64,000 nucleotides of DNA from Mucilaginibacter sp. (lineage in GTDB: Bacteria > Bacteroidota > Bacteroidia > Sphingobacteriales > Sphingobacteriaceae): assembly GCF_028288185.1 (NCBI RefSeq), contig NZ_JAQBOF010000008.1, positions 338,026-402,025 of the forward strand, written 5' to 3'. Shown here in pieces: positions 36,062 through 45,404 of the stretch; positions within the stretch are counted from its first letter, which is position 1; every line of letters starts with the position of its first letter. The notes under the pieces are model-generated. The model saw only the letters and a program-made list of their open reading frames with translations. It was not told where the DNA came from and ran no database searches. The position numbers and the translations under genes are program-made.

Positions 36062-37486
36062 ATGGAAAACAAACGCAGGAATTTTTTAAAACTCACCGGG
36101 CTGGCAGGCTTTGGTGTATTTGGCAGTGGTATTTTAAAAGGATTTGCTAAAGATATGCCAGGCAAAGCTGAGAGTACTTCAGAACTCACCGGTTATAAAC
36201 AGCAATTTAACATGTCCGGCTATGCAGCGCCTAAATTAGATACGGTACGCATAGGGTTTATTGGGTTGGGCCAACGCGGCCCGGGCCATTTAAACAACAT
36301 GACCAAGTTGGAGGGCGTAAAGATTAATGGTTTATGCGATATCCGCGAGTCGAGTGTTAAAAAGGCTGCTAAGTTATTGGATGGTACTGCACACCAGCCC
36401 ACTCTCTATTCGGGCGATAAGGATGCGTGGAAGAAATTATGCGAGCGTGAAGATATTGATGCAGTTTATATTGCTACACCCTGGGATATGCACGTACCCA
36501 TGGCCTTGTATGCTATGGAGCATGGCAAACATGCTTTTGTAGAAGTACCGGCGGCGGTTACCCTGGAGCAATGCTGGCAATTGGTCGAAACATCAGAACG
36601 TACACGTAAGCATTGCATGATGCTGGAAAATTGTTGTTATGATTTTTTTGAATTGCTTACTTTAAATATGGCCCGCCAGGGGTACTTTGGCGAAATTGTG
36701 CATGCAGAAGGCGCTTATTTACATAACCTGTTAGGTTTGAATTTTGATAAGAACGGTTATTATGATATGTGGCGCTTAAAACAAAATGCCACCCGGAACG
36801 GAAATATCTACCCTACGCATGGTTTGGGCCCGCTATGCCAGTTGATGAATATTAACAGGGGAGATAAGATGGATTACCTGGTATCTATGTCGGGTAATGA
36901 TTTTTCGATGGAAAAAAAGGCGGAAGAGTTGGCCGCCAAGGATGATTTCTTTAAACCTTTTACTGGTAAAAATTATCGGGGCAATATGAATACAACCAGC
37001 ATTCGTACTAAAAGTGGCCGCACTATTATGATACAACATGATGTAAGTTCACCTAACATTTATTCGCGGATACATAAAATTACTGGTACAAAGGGGACTG
37101 CATTAAAGTATCCGCTTCCGGGTAAAATATCTAACGATACAAAAGAAAGCTGGCTATCTGATAAAGAGATGCAGGAACTGGAGAAAAAGTATCAACCCGC
37201 TATAGTTAAAAAAATGGGTGAGCTGGCAAAAGAAGTCGGCGGCCATGGCGGGATGGATTTCCTGATGGATTGGCGCGTGATAGATTGCCTGCGCAACGGT
37301 TTGCCGCTTGATCAGGATGTGTATGATGCTGCGCTTTGGAGCTCAATTTCGCCTTTAAGCGAGAAATCTGTAGCCAACCGCTCAACCGCTGTTGATATCC
37401 CCGATTTTACCAATGGTTCGTGGAAAACCAATAAACCGGTAGATATTTTACTGGAACAGGGCGGGACGACCAAAGTGAAGTTGTAG
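36062..37486 (+). CDS. GH109-like Gfo/Idh/MocA oxidoreductase with Tat-type leader
   Basis: A 474-residue protein from ATG at 36062; an earlier in-frame TTG at 35975 lies inside the preceding gene and is rejected. MENKRRNFLKLTGLAGFGVFGSG is a twin-arginine-type leader. The NAD-binding loop IGFIGLGQRGPGH (about 64-76) opens a Rossmann domain, followed by VYIATPWDMHVPMALYAMEHGKHAFVEVPA. The C-terminal substrate domain has NIYPTHGLGPLCQLMNINRGDK, a block typical of the NAD-dependent GH109 (alpha-N-acetylgalactosaminidase) type. GH109 enzymes act by transient 3-oxidation of the sugar. It is the last gene of the cluster. Confidence 0.85.
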   Translation: MENKRRNFLKLTGLAGFGVFGSGILKGFAKDMPGKAESTSELTGYKQQFNMSGYAAPKLDTVRIGFIGLGQRGPGHLNNMTKLEGVKINGLCDIRESSVKKAAKLLDGTAHQPTLYSGDKDAWKKLCEREDIDAVYIATPWDMHVPMALYAMEHGKHAFVEVPAAVTLEQCWQLVETSERTRKHCMMLENCCYDFFELLTLNMARQGYFGEIVHAEGAYLHNLLGLNFDKNGYYDMWRLKQNATRNGNIYPTHGLGPLCQLMNINRGDKMDYLVSMSGNDFSMEKKAEELAAKDDFFKPFTGKNYRGNMNTTSIRTKSGRTIMIQHDVSSPNIYSRIHKITGTKGTALKYPLPGKISNDTKESWLSDKEMQELEKKYQPAIVKKMGELAKEVGGHGGMDFLMDWRVIDCLRNGLPLDQDVYDAALWSSISPLSEKSVANRSTAVDIPDFTNGSWKTNKPVDILLEQGGTTKVKL

Positions 37487-37572
37487 GGGAATATTACACT
37501 AGCTTATCTCATATATAGTAATCCAATTATATCAGGCAACGCATAAAGTTTTTTATACGTATGGTTAAGTAG

Positions 37573-37592
37573 CAGTAATAATGTAATTACTG
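37573..37592 (+). other. Small hairpin upstream of the ABC transporter gene
   Basis: CAGTAAT pairs with ATTACTG around a six-base loop, 17 bp before the TTG start at 37610. No T-run follows, so it is unlikely to be a terminator. It may lie in the leader of the ABC transporter transcript. Confidence 0.3.
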
Positions 37593-37609
37593 AGCTATTT
37601 ACTGTCAGT

Positions 37610-39277
37610 TTGAAACAAATTTTAACCGATATTTTAAATATCCTGCAAAAACAGGAAAGGATAAAATTGGCTAAGCTGATTTTGTTTGACCTGGTAATGG
37701 GTGTGCTTGATGTTGCCTTTTTGGGGATGATATTGGTTGTAATTAACTTTTACATTAAAAACCAGCAACCGGCAATAGTTTCCTTTCTGCCTGCTAAATT
37801 AGCAAACAGAGATTCGCTGCTGCTTATTGGGCTATTCGTTATTTTATTTGGTTTTAAAAATTGGATAGGGTATTTAAATTCTAAACTACAACAGCATTTT
37901 TTTTACGGCATATCTTCAAGGCTATCTAAACGTAATATTCGAAGCTATTTAACGGATGATTACCTGCGTTTTGTGAATGTTGATTCATCGGTACTTATCC
38001 GACGAATAAGCCAGCAACCAATAGAGTTTAGTAACTATATACTCACCAATTTACAGCAAATTGTATCGCAAAGTATATTGATACTGGTAACTATTATCGG
38101 GATATTTTTTTGGCACCCCGACCTTTTTTTTATGTTGTTTTTATTACTGCTGCCCCCGGTAATTTTATTAGGCAATTTTATACGGAATAAGTTAAAAGCC
38201 ATACGTGCAAATAACCGTGTGGTGAGCCAAAAAACCATACAGCATTTACAGGAGTCGCTTGCCGGGTATATGGACAGCAATATTTACCGAAAAGGTGATT
38301 TTTTTGTTGACAGATATTATAAACAGCAATTACAGTTAAATAACAATATTGCAACCCAGCAAACTTTGCAGGGCTTAACCTCAAGACTGGTGGAGGTTTT
38401 TGTCATACTTGGCTTTTTTATTTTGATAGCTATTAATAAACTATCAGCAGGTACACCAACTGTAAGCCTGTTAACCATTGGTGTTTTTATGGCAGCCAGT
38501 TATAAGATCATTCCCGGTGTTGTAAAGATATTAAACAGTGCCAGCCAGATAAAAACTTACCAATTTACCATAACAGATCTGCAACCTGTAGAACCTGCAA
38601 TTATTATAACTGACGAAACTGAACCTATCAGATCAATAATATTTGAGCAGGTTAAATTTAAGTATAAAGATAATAGAGTATTAAACAATATTAGTTTTGA
38701 GATACAAGCAGGCAATTTTGTTGGAATATCCGCGGCATCAGGTAAAGGCAAAACAACTATAATACATTTGCTGCTTGGTTTTTTAAAACACCATAAAGGC
38801 AATATTTATTTTAATGATGTAAAAACCAACTGGATAAAAAGACAGGAATATTTGAGTCGGATATCATACGTTAAACAGCAATCATTTATTATAAATGATA
38901 CCATACTGAAAAATATTACGCTTAGTGATGATGGATTTGATAAGGCCAGATTGGATGATGTGATAGCATTTTGCGGACTGGAAAATATAATTGCTCAATA
39001 TTCTAATGGAATAAATGAATTTATAAAAGAAAATGGCAAAAATATAAGTGGCGGTCAGCGGCAACGGCTGATGTTGGCAAGAGCGCTATATCATGATTTT
39101 GACTTGTTGATATTAGATGAGGCTTTTTCTGAAATGGACACTGAATCAGAAAACAACATTCTTTCAAAGTTAAGATTACTTACACAAAAGGGTAAAATGG
39201 TGATGCTGATAACACATAATAACGCCAGCTTTGATTTTTGCGACAGAGTAATATCATTGGATTTAGCTTATGCGTAA
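37610..39277 (+). CDS. ABC transporter, fused permease/ATPase (PglK-like flippase)
   Basis: A 555-residue half transporter. About six transmembrane helices occupy residues 20-310, and a nucleotide-binding domain covers about 335-555 with Walker A SAASGKGKTT, ABC signature NISGGQRQRLMLARAL and Walker B DLLILDEAFSEMD. The layout resembles PglK/MsbA-type lipid-linked oligosaccharide exporters. The start is TTG; no ATG or GTG is well placed upstream. Its 3' end overlaps the glycosyltransferase by 8 bp, supporting a glycan-export role. Confidence 0.85.
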   Translation: MKQILTDILNILQKQERIKLAKLILFDLVMGVLDVAFLGMILVVINFYIKNQQPAIVSFLPAKLANRDSLLLIGLFVILFGFKNWIGYLNSKLQQHFFYGISSRLSKRNIRSYLTDDYLRFVNVDSSVLIRRISQQPIEFSNYILTNLQQIVSQSILILVTIIGIFFWHPDLFFMLFLLLLPPVILLGNFIRNKLKAIRANNRVVSQKTIQHLQESLAGYMDSNIYRKGDFFVDRYYKQQLQLNNNIATQQTLQGLTSRLVEVFVILGFFILIAINKLSAGTPTVSLLTIGVFMAASYKIIPGVVKILNSASQIKTYQFTITDLQPVEPAIIITDETEPIRSIIFEQVKFKYKDNRVLNNISFEIQAGNFVGISAASGKGKTTIIHLLLGFLKHHKGNIYFNDVKTNWIKRQEYLSRISYVKQQSFIINDTILKNITLSDDGFDKARLDDVIAFCGLENIIAQYSNGINEFIKENGKNISGGQRQRLMLARALYHDFDLLILDEAFSEMDTESENNILSKLRLLTQKGKMVMLITHNNASFDFCDRVISLDLAYA

Positions 39278-40346
39278 AACGCTGGTTATAGTTACTCCGG
39301 GTTTCCCTAAAGACGAGGCGGATAGTACCTGTATGCCAGACAGGCAAATATTTGTACGGGTTTTAAAAGAAACCTATCCGGATGTAAATATTGTGGTATT
39401 AGCTTTTCAATATCCTTATGAAGCGCGTGAATACCACTGGAATGGCATAAAAATTATTGCCCTGGGCGGAAAGAACAAAAGCGGCCTGTACCGCCGGATG
39501 ACATGGCTACATGCCTGGCGCAAACTTAAAAAGATAGATTTAGAATATAACGTTATCGGCCTATTGAGTTTTTGGCTGGACGAATGTGCCTTTATAGCTG
39601 ATAGGTTTGCTAATAAATTTAAGCTGAAACATTATATATGGCTGCTGGGGCAGGATGCCCGGCCCGGAAATAAATATGTTTACCACATTATGCCTAATGG
39701 CGAGAATTTAATAGCCTTATCTGATTACCTGGTAAATGAGTTTAACAAAAACTATGGTATTACACCGCAATATGTTGTGCCGGGTGCAATAGATACAGCA
39801 CTATTTAAACCATCAACATCCCAAAGAGATATTGATATTTTAGGCGTAGGCTCGTTAATCCCTTTAAAGCAATTTGAGTTATTTATTGAAACTGTTAAAT
39901 TCTTAAAAAATCATTTGCCCAATATTAAAGCCGTGATATGCGGTAAGGGCCCGGAAATGCAAAAGTTAAAAGACCGGGCAGGATCTTATCAACTGGAAAA
40001 AAATATAACTTTTAAAGGTGAATTAAGTCATCCAGAAGTATTAGAATATATGCAGCGTTCAAAAATATTGCTGCATCCATCAAAATATGAGGGTTTTAGT
40101 ACTGTTCTGTTGGAAGCGTTGTATGCCGGAGCACACGTGGTTTCTTTTTTTAAACCGATGGAAGATTCATTTTTACATCACCATATTGTTGATAGTACCG
40201 ATGAAATGAGCGATAAAGTTTTGTCTTTGTTAAATGATACCGATAGGGGGCATGAACCCGTACTAATAAACGAAATGACCCAAATGGCAAACAGTATTAT
40301 GAATTTATTTGACGACCCGAGCTACAAAGAAGCCGCTATATCCTGA
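39270..40346 (+). CDS. GT-B glycosyltransferase (family 4-like)
   Basis: A 358-residue enzyme. The N-terminal Rossmann half starts KTLVIVTPGFPKDEADS; the C-terminal half has ILGVGSLIPLKQFELFIETVKFLKN, AVICGKGPEMQKLKD and HPSKYEGFSTVLLEALYAGAHVV, the typical nucleotide-sugar-binding E-x7-E region of GT4. It overlaps the ABC transporter and is convergent (25-bp overlap) with the next minus-strand glycosyltransferase. Confidence 0.88.
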   Translation: MRKTLVIVTPGFPKDEADSTCMPDRQIFVRVLKETYPDVNIVVLAFQYPYEAREYHWNGIKIIALGGKNKSGLYRRMTWLHAWRKLKKIDLEYNVIGLLSFWLDECAFIADRFANKFKLKHYIWLLGQDARPGNKYVYHIMPNGENLIALSDYLVNEFNKNYGITPQYVVPGAIDTALFKPSTSQRDIDILGVGSLIPLKQFELFIETVKFLKNHLPNIKAVICGKGPEMQKLKDRAGSYQLEKNITFKGELSHPEVLEYMQRSKILLHPSKYEGFSTVLLEALYAGAHVVSFFKPMEDSFLHHHIVDSTDEMSDKVLSLLNDTDRGHEPVLINEMTQMANSIMNLFDDPSYKEAAIS

Positions 40347-41419
40347 ATTTTTTGAGCAATAGCTTTAAAGGAAAGATTTGACTCAAAATAAGATAATGCT
40401 TTTTCGCGCTCATGTTGCAGATCTATTTGTTGTGTTTCAGTTAAGGCGGTAAGTAAAGCGGTCTCATTCCCGGCAGGATATAACAAGCCTATTTGCCCAT
40501 CATTAGTCATCATCCTGAACGAAAATATATCTGTAACAATGGGTACGCATCCGCATGACATGGCTTCGCAAACCGCGGTACCGCTGCCTTCGTAATGCGA
40601 ACCTGAAATAATAAAATCAGCGCTGTTATACCAATAAAGCAAATCGTCATTAGGTACTTTACCTATTAAAGTAATTGCCGATGTATTGGTTTCATTAACT
40701 AATAATGCTTTTATCTCTGGCAATAGTCCTTCAGTCTGATAGATCATATACAACCGGGCTTGCGGATTTATAGCTGTAAACTTTAAAAATGATTTAACTA
40801 CAGTTAAAGGATCTTTATTTTCATCTAACCGGCCTACCCATAAAAATACATTATTGCCATCCACATTAGTTTTCGCCTTTGCAATTGCTTTATCTATCGG
40901 ATAAAAAACCGATGATACTTCCATTACCTCGTGAATTTTTTCGGGAGATGATAGATTGCCTTTATTAATCCAATCCAACCCCATAGCTTTTGATGCAAAC
41001 AAGTAGGCATCAATATATTTATCGGCTATTTTTTGCAGGTGTTTTTTTAAGCCCCGGGCCGGTTTTTCTGCATGGTTTTGGGCAATGATCTTTGTCTTTT
41101 TATCTAAATGAAATCGTAGTTGTATAACTTGCCACGGGTTATGTAAACCATGTACAACCACCACATCGGGATATAAACTTTTAATAAGCCGGTGTAGCTT
41201 TAAAGGAAAGCGTAAAGTGTAGTCATGATAGTTTACAAACTTAAAATTAACACCATTGTATAATTCATCGCCCTCATAATTTATTTGTTTTATGCGGGTA
41301 ACGTTGTTGTTTTGGCTTAGGCAGGTTAACACTCCCGAATAGCCTTTAATGCGCGTGATCCATTTTTCGGGCGAATTATAGCCGGGGTCGTAATTATAAC
41401 TTACAAAAACAATGTTCAT
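40322..41419 (-). CDS. GT-B glycosyltransferase (family 4-like)
   Basis: A 365-residue enzyme with NIVFVSYNYDPGYNSPEKWITRIKGY at the N-terminus, FLWVGRLDENKDPLTVVKSFLKF, LYMIYQTEGLLPEIKALL and GSHYEGSGTAVCEAMSCGCVPIVTDI, a GT4 nucleotide-sugar site with E-x7-E spacing. It overlaps the convergent GT4 gene at its 3' end and is divergent from the flavin-reductase-like gene at 41532. Confidence 0.87.
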   Translation of the reverse strand: MNIVFVSYNYDPGYNSPEKWITRIKGYSGVLTCLSQNNNVTRIKQINYEGDELYNGVNFKFVNYHDYTLRFPLKLHRLIKSLYPDVVVVHGLHNPWQVIQLRFHLDKKTKIIAQNHAEKPARGLKKHLQKIADKYIDAYLFASKAMGLDWINKGNLSSPEKIHEVMEVSSVFYPIDKAIAKAKTNVDGNNVFLWVGRLDENKDPLTVVKSFLKFTAINPQARLYMIYQTEGLLPEIKALLVNETNTSAITLIGKVPNDDLLYWYNSADFIISGSHYEGSGTAVCEAMSCGCVPIVTDIFSFRMMTNDGQIGLLYPAGNETALLTALTETQQIDLQHEREKALSYFESNLSFKAIAQKIQDIAASL

Positions 41420-41531
41420 TATTGGTGCAATTTAAAGTTTTTGATTTTGTAAGATACTTGTTTAAGCAACCTCAAGCCAGCTATATTCGTATTTAGATAA
41501 AGCATACCTAACATATACTTGTAACTAACCG

Positions 41532-42449
41532 ATGGGGTTGTCTGTAAAAAATATATTTTTCAAAAATACTGCTATAAATACCTTTTTTATAACCCGTTTA
41601 CACGAAAACCAGATCGAAGAAAAAGTATGGCTCTGTAAGAATAAACTACGGTTTGACATAACAGCCAAACATAGCATGATCTGCCTTGATCCGTTTTGTA
41701 TGTCGGTATGGTTGCCGTCAGATCAAACGGATTTGTTTGATCCTAAAAATGTAGGGATCAACTTTACAAAAGCAGATAAAACAATGGCCGAAATAAATGT
41801 TGATTTAATAGAAATCTTGCCAACAGCAAATGGCGCGTTATTATTATATAAAATTGAAAGTGTAAAAAATTATCAGATCAATGCTATACACCGGCTGGTT
41901 TTGTTTGCCTGGTTGTTACGCTCTAAAAAGAATACTTACCAAAGCCGCAGGGTTATAAGCGCGCTGTATTCGTATCCCCGAAAAATTATTATTGTTTCTT
42001 ACCAGGATGAAGACTATTACAATATATTCCCAATGGATATACAAGGATATATTGCCGAAGAAGATATTTATATATTGGGGTTAAGAACCACCAACGTTAC
42101 CCTTGATAAAATACTGGCTGCAAAAAAGGTGGTTATTTGCGATACTGATACCATTGATATTGAAACTGTTTATGCGTTAGGGAAACACCCCAGCACATCG
42201 CCAACTAAAAAGAACGAAATGCCTTTTGCTATAAATGATAGCGAGTTATTTGGCTTCCCGGTGCCTGCCATTATTGGTTCATATAAAGAAGTTGAAATTA
42301 TAGCTAACCGAAAAATGGGTTACCACATGTTATTAGTAGGAAAAGTGGTTAATACCAAAGTTATTAACCCCAATCCTGCATCGCTTTATCATGTTGGGTT
42401 TTTGCAATATCAAAACAGTAGTTACCAAAGCATTGATGCTAAATATTAA
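41532..42449 (+). CDS. Divergent flavin-reductase-like (split-barrel) protein
   Basis: A 305-residue protein I do not recognise with certainty. The C-terminal half (about residues 145-300; YPRKIIIVSYQDEDYYNIFPMDIQGYIAEEDIYILGLRTTN ... VPAIIGSYKEVEIIANRKMGYHMLLVGKVVN) has the strand order of a flavin reductase-like FMN-binding domain, with the usual motifs degenerate. The N-terminal 140 residues are unassigned. It lies in a glycan locus next to an amidohydrolase and radical SAM genes, so a redox role in sugar or lipid modification is possible but unproven. Confidence 0.6.
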   Translation: MGLSVKNIFFKNTAINTFFITRLHENQIEEKVWLCKNKLRFDITAKHSMICLDPFCMSVWLPSDQTDLFDPKNVGINFTKADKTMAEINVDLIEILPTANGALLLYKIESVKNYQINAIHRLVLFAWLLRSKKNTYQSRRVISALYSYPRKIIIVSYQDEDYYNIFPMDIQGYIAEEDIYILGLRTTNVTLDKILAAKKVVICDTDTIDIETVYALGKHPSTSPTKKNEMPFAINDSELFGFPVPAIIGSYKEVEIIANRKMGYHMLLVGKVVNTKVINPNPASLYHVGFLQYQNSSYQSIDAKY

Positions 42450-42534
42450 AAAATCAATATCAGTTAAGGCGAATTTAATTCGTAGCTGCACCGTTTTGAA
42501 CGTACTTTATGATAGAGAGGGACATGCGGGGGGA

Positions 42535-43662
42535 TTAGTTAACGGTTATAGGGAAAACTACTTCGGGGTAATATTCTTTTATCCGTTTCATTAAACCTGG
42601 TAAATCTCCTTGCACATATTTACAGGTTCCGTTTATATAAACTTGGCTAAACTCATTTAAGTTGATATGGTTTAACTGATTTAATAAACTGGCATCAAAC
42701 AGCCTGATATGTTCGTTATGCACAACCAGCAAAATATCTGAGGGATCCGTAGCGTAAAAAGACTCCAACGATGTTTCATCATCTTTCTTTTTTACAACAA
42801 CAACTGTTCCTTCATTATTGGTGGTTGTTTGCCAACTGGTGGAACCGCCCAGGTGTAGCGAATTATACAGCTCTGTATCGGTTAGCATTTTTGTTTTGCG
42901 GGCCAGGCGTATATGGTCCCATATATTCCAGTTACCGGTAAGGGTCGAGTCTGTGCCAAATAAGATAGTGGTATGCTTTTTTAGATGATCCGCCGCCGCG
43001 GTTTTATTCAGCAAAAAGTAATTAGATTCAGGGCACCATATCAAAGCTTCAAATTTTTTAGCTTGCTCTTCGGTCATAGCTACCCCATGCACACCTATCA
43101 ATTTCTTGTTAAGAAGGTTCCATCTAATTAGTTGGTCAATTTCATTGTTCGAGCTATCATCACTACCCTCGCCAACATGTATCACTACCGGCCCTCTGCG
43201 TTTAAAAGGATTGTTGAGCTTTACCTTCCATCGTTTTTCAAACTGTACCGAGTGTATACTATGGCTTTGTTCTACATTGATAGGCGGGTTATCTATGGCT
43301 AGCTGTTCGCCATGATTTACTACTGTGGTAACACCGCATAGCAGGTTTTTAAATATCCCCCAGCTAACACGCAATGCAAGTGGTACTTTTAAAACGGCAG
43401 CTATTTCCTGTTTGTAATTTTCATGGATGTATTTGCCCCATTCGGTGTAATTACTATAGATCTTATCACCTAGTTGGGGGAACAAATTAAAATCAAGGTG
43501 ATCATGCGAGTTAACAAGCCCCGGAAAAACCAATGCGTTATCAAACGTTAACTGTATCCCATCACTATAAAAGCCCTTGTTTACAGGTATCATCTCCCCG
43601 TTTTTTAGCTGGATATTAACAGGGGTATTGCCGGTGATTGTTGTAACGTTATTTAATATCAT
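42535..43662 (-). CDS. Amidohydrolase family (metal-dependent hydrolase) protein
   Basis: A 375-residue TIM-barrel hydrolase. The metal motif NSHDHLD (HxH, about residues 53-55) follows the short N-terminal beta domain, with further ligands in VVIHVGEG, LIGVHGVAM and ILFGTDST (Asp). This matches the cytosine deaminase/guanine deaminase-like branch of the amidohydrolase superfamily. The substrate is unknown. It is divergent from the radical SAM operon across a 227-bp structured region and faces the flavin-reductase-like gene convergently. Confidence 0.85.
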   Translation of the reverse strand: MILNNVTTITGNTPVNIQLKNGEMIPVNKGFYSDGIQLTFDNALVFPGLVNSHDHLDFNLFPQLGDKIYSNYTEWGKYIHENYKQEIAAVLKVPLALRVSWGIFKNLLCGVTTVVNHGEQLAIDNPPINVEQSHSIHSVQFEKRWKVKLNNPFKRRGPVVIHVGEGSDDSSNNEIDQLIRWNLLNKKLIGVHGVAMTEEQAKKFEALIWCPESNYFLLNKTAAADHLKKHTTILFGTDSTLTGNWNIWDHIRLARKTKMLTDTELYNSLHLGGSTSWQTTTNNEGTVVVVKKKDDETSLESFYATDPSDILLVVHNEHIRLFDASLLNQLNHINLNEFSQVYINGTCKYVQGDLPGLMKRIKEYYPEVVFPITVN

Positions 43663-43730
43663 CGGTCTGTATTAATTAGATGCCATATAGGGCTTAAAGC
43701 ACTTCTACAACCAATTACGGACTGTTATTT

Positions 43731-43778
43731 ATAATGGTTGCCCCCTGCAGTTTATTTAGGCTATCGGGCAACCTTTAT
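43731..43778 (+). promoter_or_regulatory. Leader hairpin 1 upstream of the radical SAM operon
   Basis: ATAATGGTTGCCC (43731-43743) pairs with GGGCAACCTTTAT (43766-43778), 12 of 13 base pairs, around a 22-base loop that can form an inner CCT/AGG pair. The right arm is followed by T-rich DNA. It could be an operator palindrome, an attenuator, or a structured leader element. Confidence 0.5.
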
Positions 43779-43832
43779 TTAGTATGGGGCGTAATTATTT
43801 TGATAGTAGTTCATAGTTACTTTAGTTTCTCA

Positions 43833-43867
43833 TAAATAGTGGTGGGGTGCAAATCCACCACTATTTA
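43833..43867 (+). promoter_or_regulatory. Leader hairpin 2 (13-bp stem) before the radical SAM start
   Basis: TAAATAGTGGTGG (43833-43845) and CCACCACTATTTA (43855-43867) form a perfect 13-bp stem with loop GGTGCAAAT, ending 22 bp before the ATG at 43890. The position suggests control of translation or transcription of the operon. The loop resembles a stretch of the cobalamin riboswitch core, but the other conserved parts are not seen. Confidence 0.55.
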
Positions 43868-43889
43868 CTTTAGCCGCCTAATAAAAAAA

Positions 43890-45392
43890 ATGAATAAGAT
43901 ATTATTGTTCAATCCCAAAAGCGCCAATGCTAAATATAGGATCCCAAATTCTATTTTAAACATAGCCGCATCCGTTGAAGGAAAGTACGAATGGGTTATT
44001 GTTGACGGCAATTGCGAGGCTGATCCGCAGAAAAAAATAGAATCTTATTTAGATACCGGCGAGTTTAAATATCTGGGCTTTACGGTAATGCCCGGCCCGC
44101 AATTAAGGCAGGCCATAATAGCCGCTAAATCAATTAAAGCAAAATATCCTGCTACCAAAATGATATGGGGAGGGTACTTTCCATCAAACCAGCCGGAGTC
44201 AGTATTGTATTCAAGCTATGTCGATTTTATTATCAACGGCCCTGGCGATCATGCCTTCCCTGCATTGATAGATGCGTTAGAGAATGATCAACCATTTGAA
44301 TTTATAAAGAACCTGATATACCAGGGCACTGATGGCCGTATAGTTAAAACAGCTAAAGAAGATCTGATAGATCAGGACTCATTACCGCCATTACCTTATA
44401 ACAAGTTAAATGAGCTTTATCCTATACCCAAGTTTTTAGGCAAAACCTACCTGGGCGAAAAAACGCTGGCTTATCACTCAAGCATCGGTTGCCCTTTCAC
44501 CTGTTCTTTTTGTGCAGTGGTGCCTATTTATGAAGCAAGATGGAAGGCAAAGTCGGCACAAACGGTTTATAATGATGTTAAATATATTAAGGATAAATGG
44601 GGTGCTACCGCTATAGAATTTCATGATAACAACTTCTTTGTATCAGAAAAGCGCGCGGTTGAGTTTTCAAGATTGATAGAACCTGAAAATATGACCTGGT
44701 GGGGCATGGCCCGTATTGATACCATGAGCAAATTTAAAGACTCATCATTAGAAGCTATACGCCGGGGTGGTTGTAAAATAATATTCTTCGGTGCCGAAAG
44801 TGGTAACAATGCCATATTGGAGCAGATGGATAAAGGCGGTACACAAACCGGCGACCAAATACTGGAATTTGCCGAGCGACTAAAGAAATTTGATATTATA
44901 CCCGAATATTCATTTGTACTAGGTACACCTGCACCAACACCAGAGCAGGTAATGGCGCAGATAGATTTTGAGATTGATTTTATTAAGCAGGTAAAAGCTA
45001 TCAATCCCAAAACAGAAATAATTATTTATACCTATAGCCCGGTACCTACCGAAGGGTCAGAAATGTATAAGCAGGTATTAGCCAGTGGCTTTAAATTCCC
45101 GCAAACACTGGAGGATTGGATAAGCCCGGCATGGGAGAATTTCGATCTGCGGAAAAACCCGCTTACTCCATGGCTAACTGCCGAAATGATTGATAAGATA
45201 CGGAATTTTGAAACGGTATTAAATGGCGTTTACCCTACAACAACCGATATAAGGTTAAGCAAGCTAAAACGCGCGGCAATAAAAGCGGTATCAACATTAC
45301 GTTATAAAATAAACGTATACCAATACCCTTATGAGATAAAACTACTGCAAAAGGTATGGAAATACCGCCAGCCTGAAATACAAGGGTTTTAA
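43890..45392 (+). CDS. B12-binding-type radical SAM protein
   Basis: About 500 residues from ATG at 43890; the in-frame GTG at 43839 lies inside a hairpin and is rejected. The N-terminal 130 residues form a cobalamin-binding-like Rossmann domain (KILLFNPKSANAKYRIPNSILNIAASVEGKYEW; MIWGGYFPSNQPESVL), without the classical DxHxxG, as in BchE-like enzymes. The radical SAM core has C201-P-F-T-C205-S-F-C208 (CxxxCxxC) and EFHDNNFFVSEKRAVEFSRLI, then FFGAESGNNAILEQMDKGG. The reaction is unknown; the family does methylations, cyclisations and rearrangements. First gene of a four-gene operon. Confidence 0.9.
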   Translation: MNKILLFNPKSANAKYRIPNSILNIAASVEGKYEWVIVDGNCEADPQKKIESYLDTGEFKYLGFTVMPGPQLRQAIIAAKSIKAKYPATKMIWGGYFPSNQPESVLYSSYVDFIINGPGDHAFPALIDALENDQPFEFIKNLIYQGTDGRIVKTAKEDLIDQDSLPPLPYNKLNELYPIPKFLGKTYLGEKTLAYHSSIGCPFTCSFCAVVPIYEARWKAKSAQTVYNDVKYIKDKWGATAIEFHDNNFFVSEKRAVEFSRLIEPENMTWWGMARIDTMSKFKDSSLEAIRRGGCKIIFFGAESGNNAILEQMDKGGTQTGDQILEFAERLKKFDIIPEYSFVLGTPAPTPEQVMAQIDFEIDFIKQVKAINPKTEIIIYTYSPVPTEGSEMYKQVLASGFKFPQTLEDWISPAWENFDLRKNPLTPWLTAEMIDKIRNFETVLNGVYPTTTDIRLSKLKRAAIKAVSTLRYKINVYQYPYEIKLLQKVWKYRQPEIQGF

Positions 45393-45404
45393 AATTTAAC
45401 TATT

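Noticed and set aside
43833..43867. Cobalamin riboswitch
   Set aside because: Only the GGTGCAAATCC stretch is similar; the other conserved riboswitch segments are not visible upstream or downstream.
43839..43889. GTG start giving a longer first radical SAM protein
   Set aside because: It lies inside the 13-bp leader hairpin and adds residues with no fold; ATG at 43890 begins the B12-domain strand.
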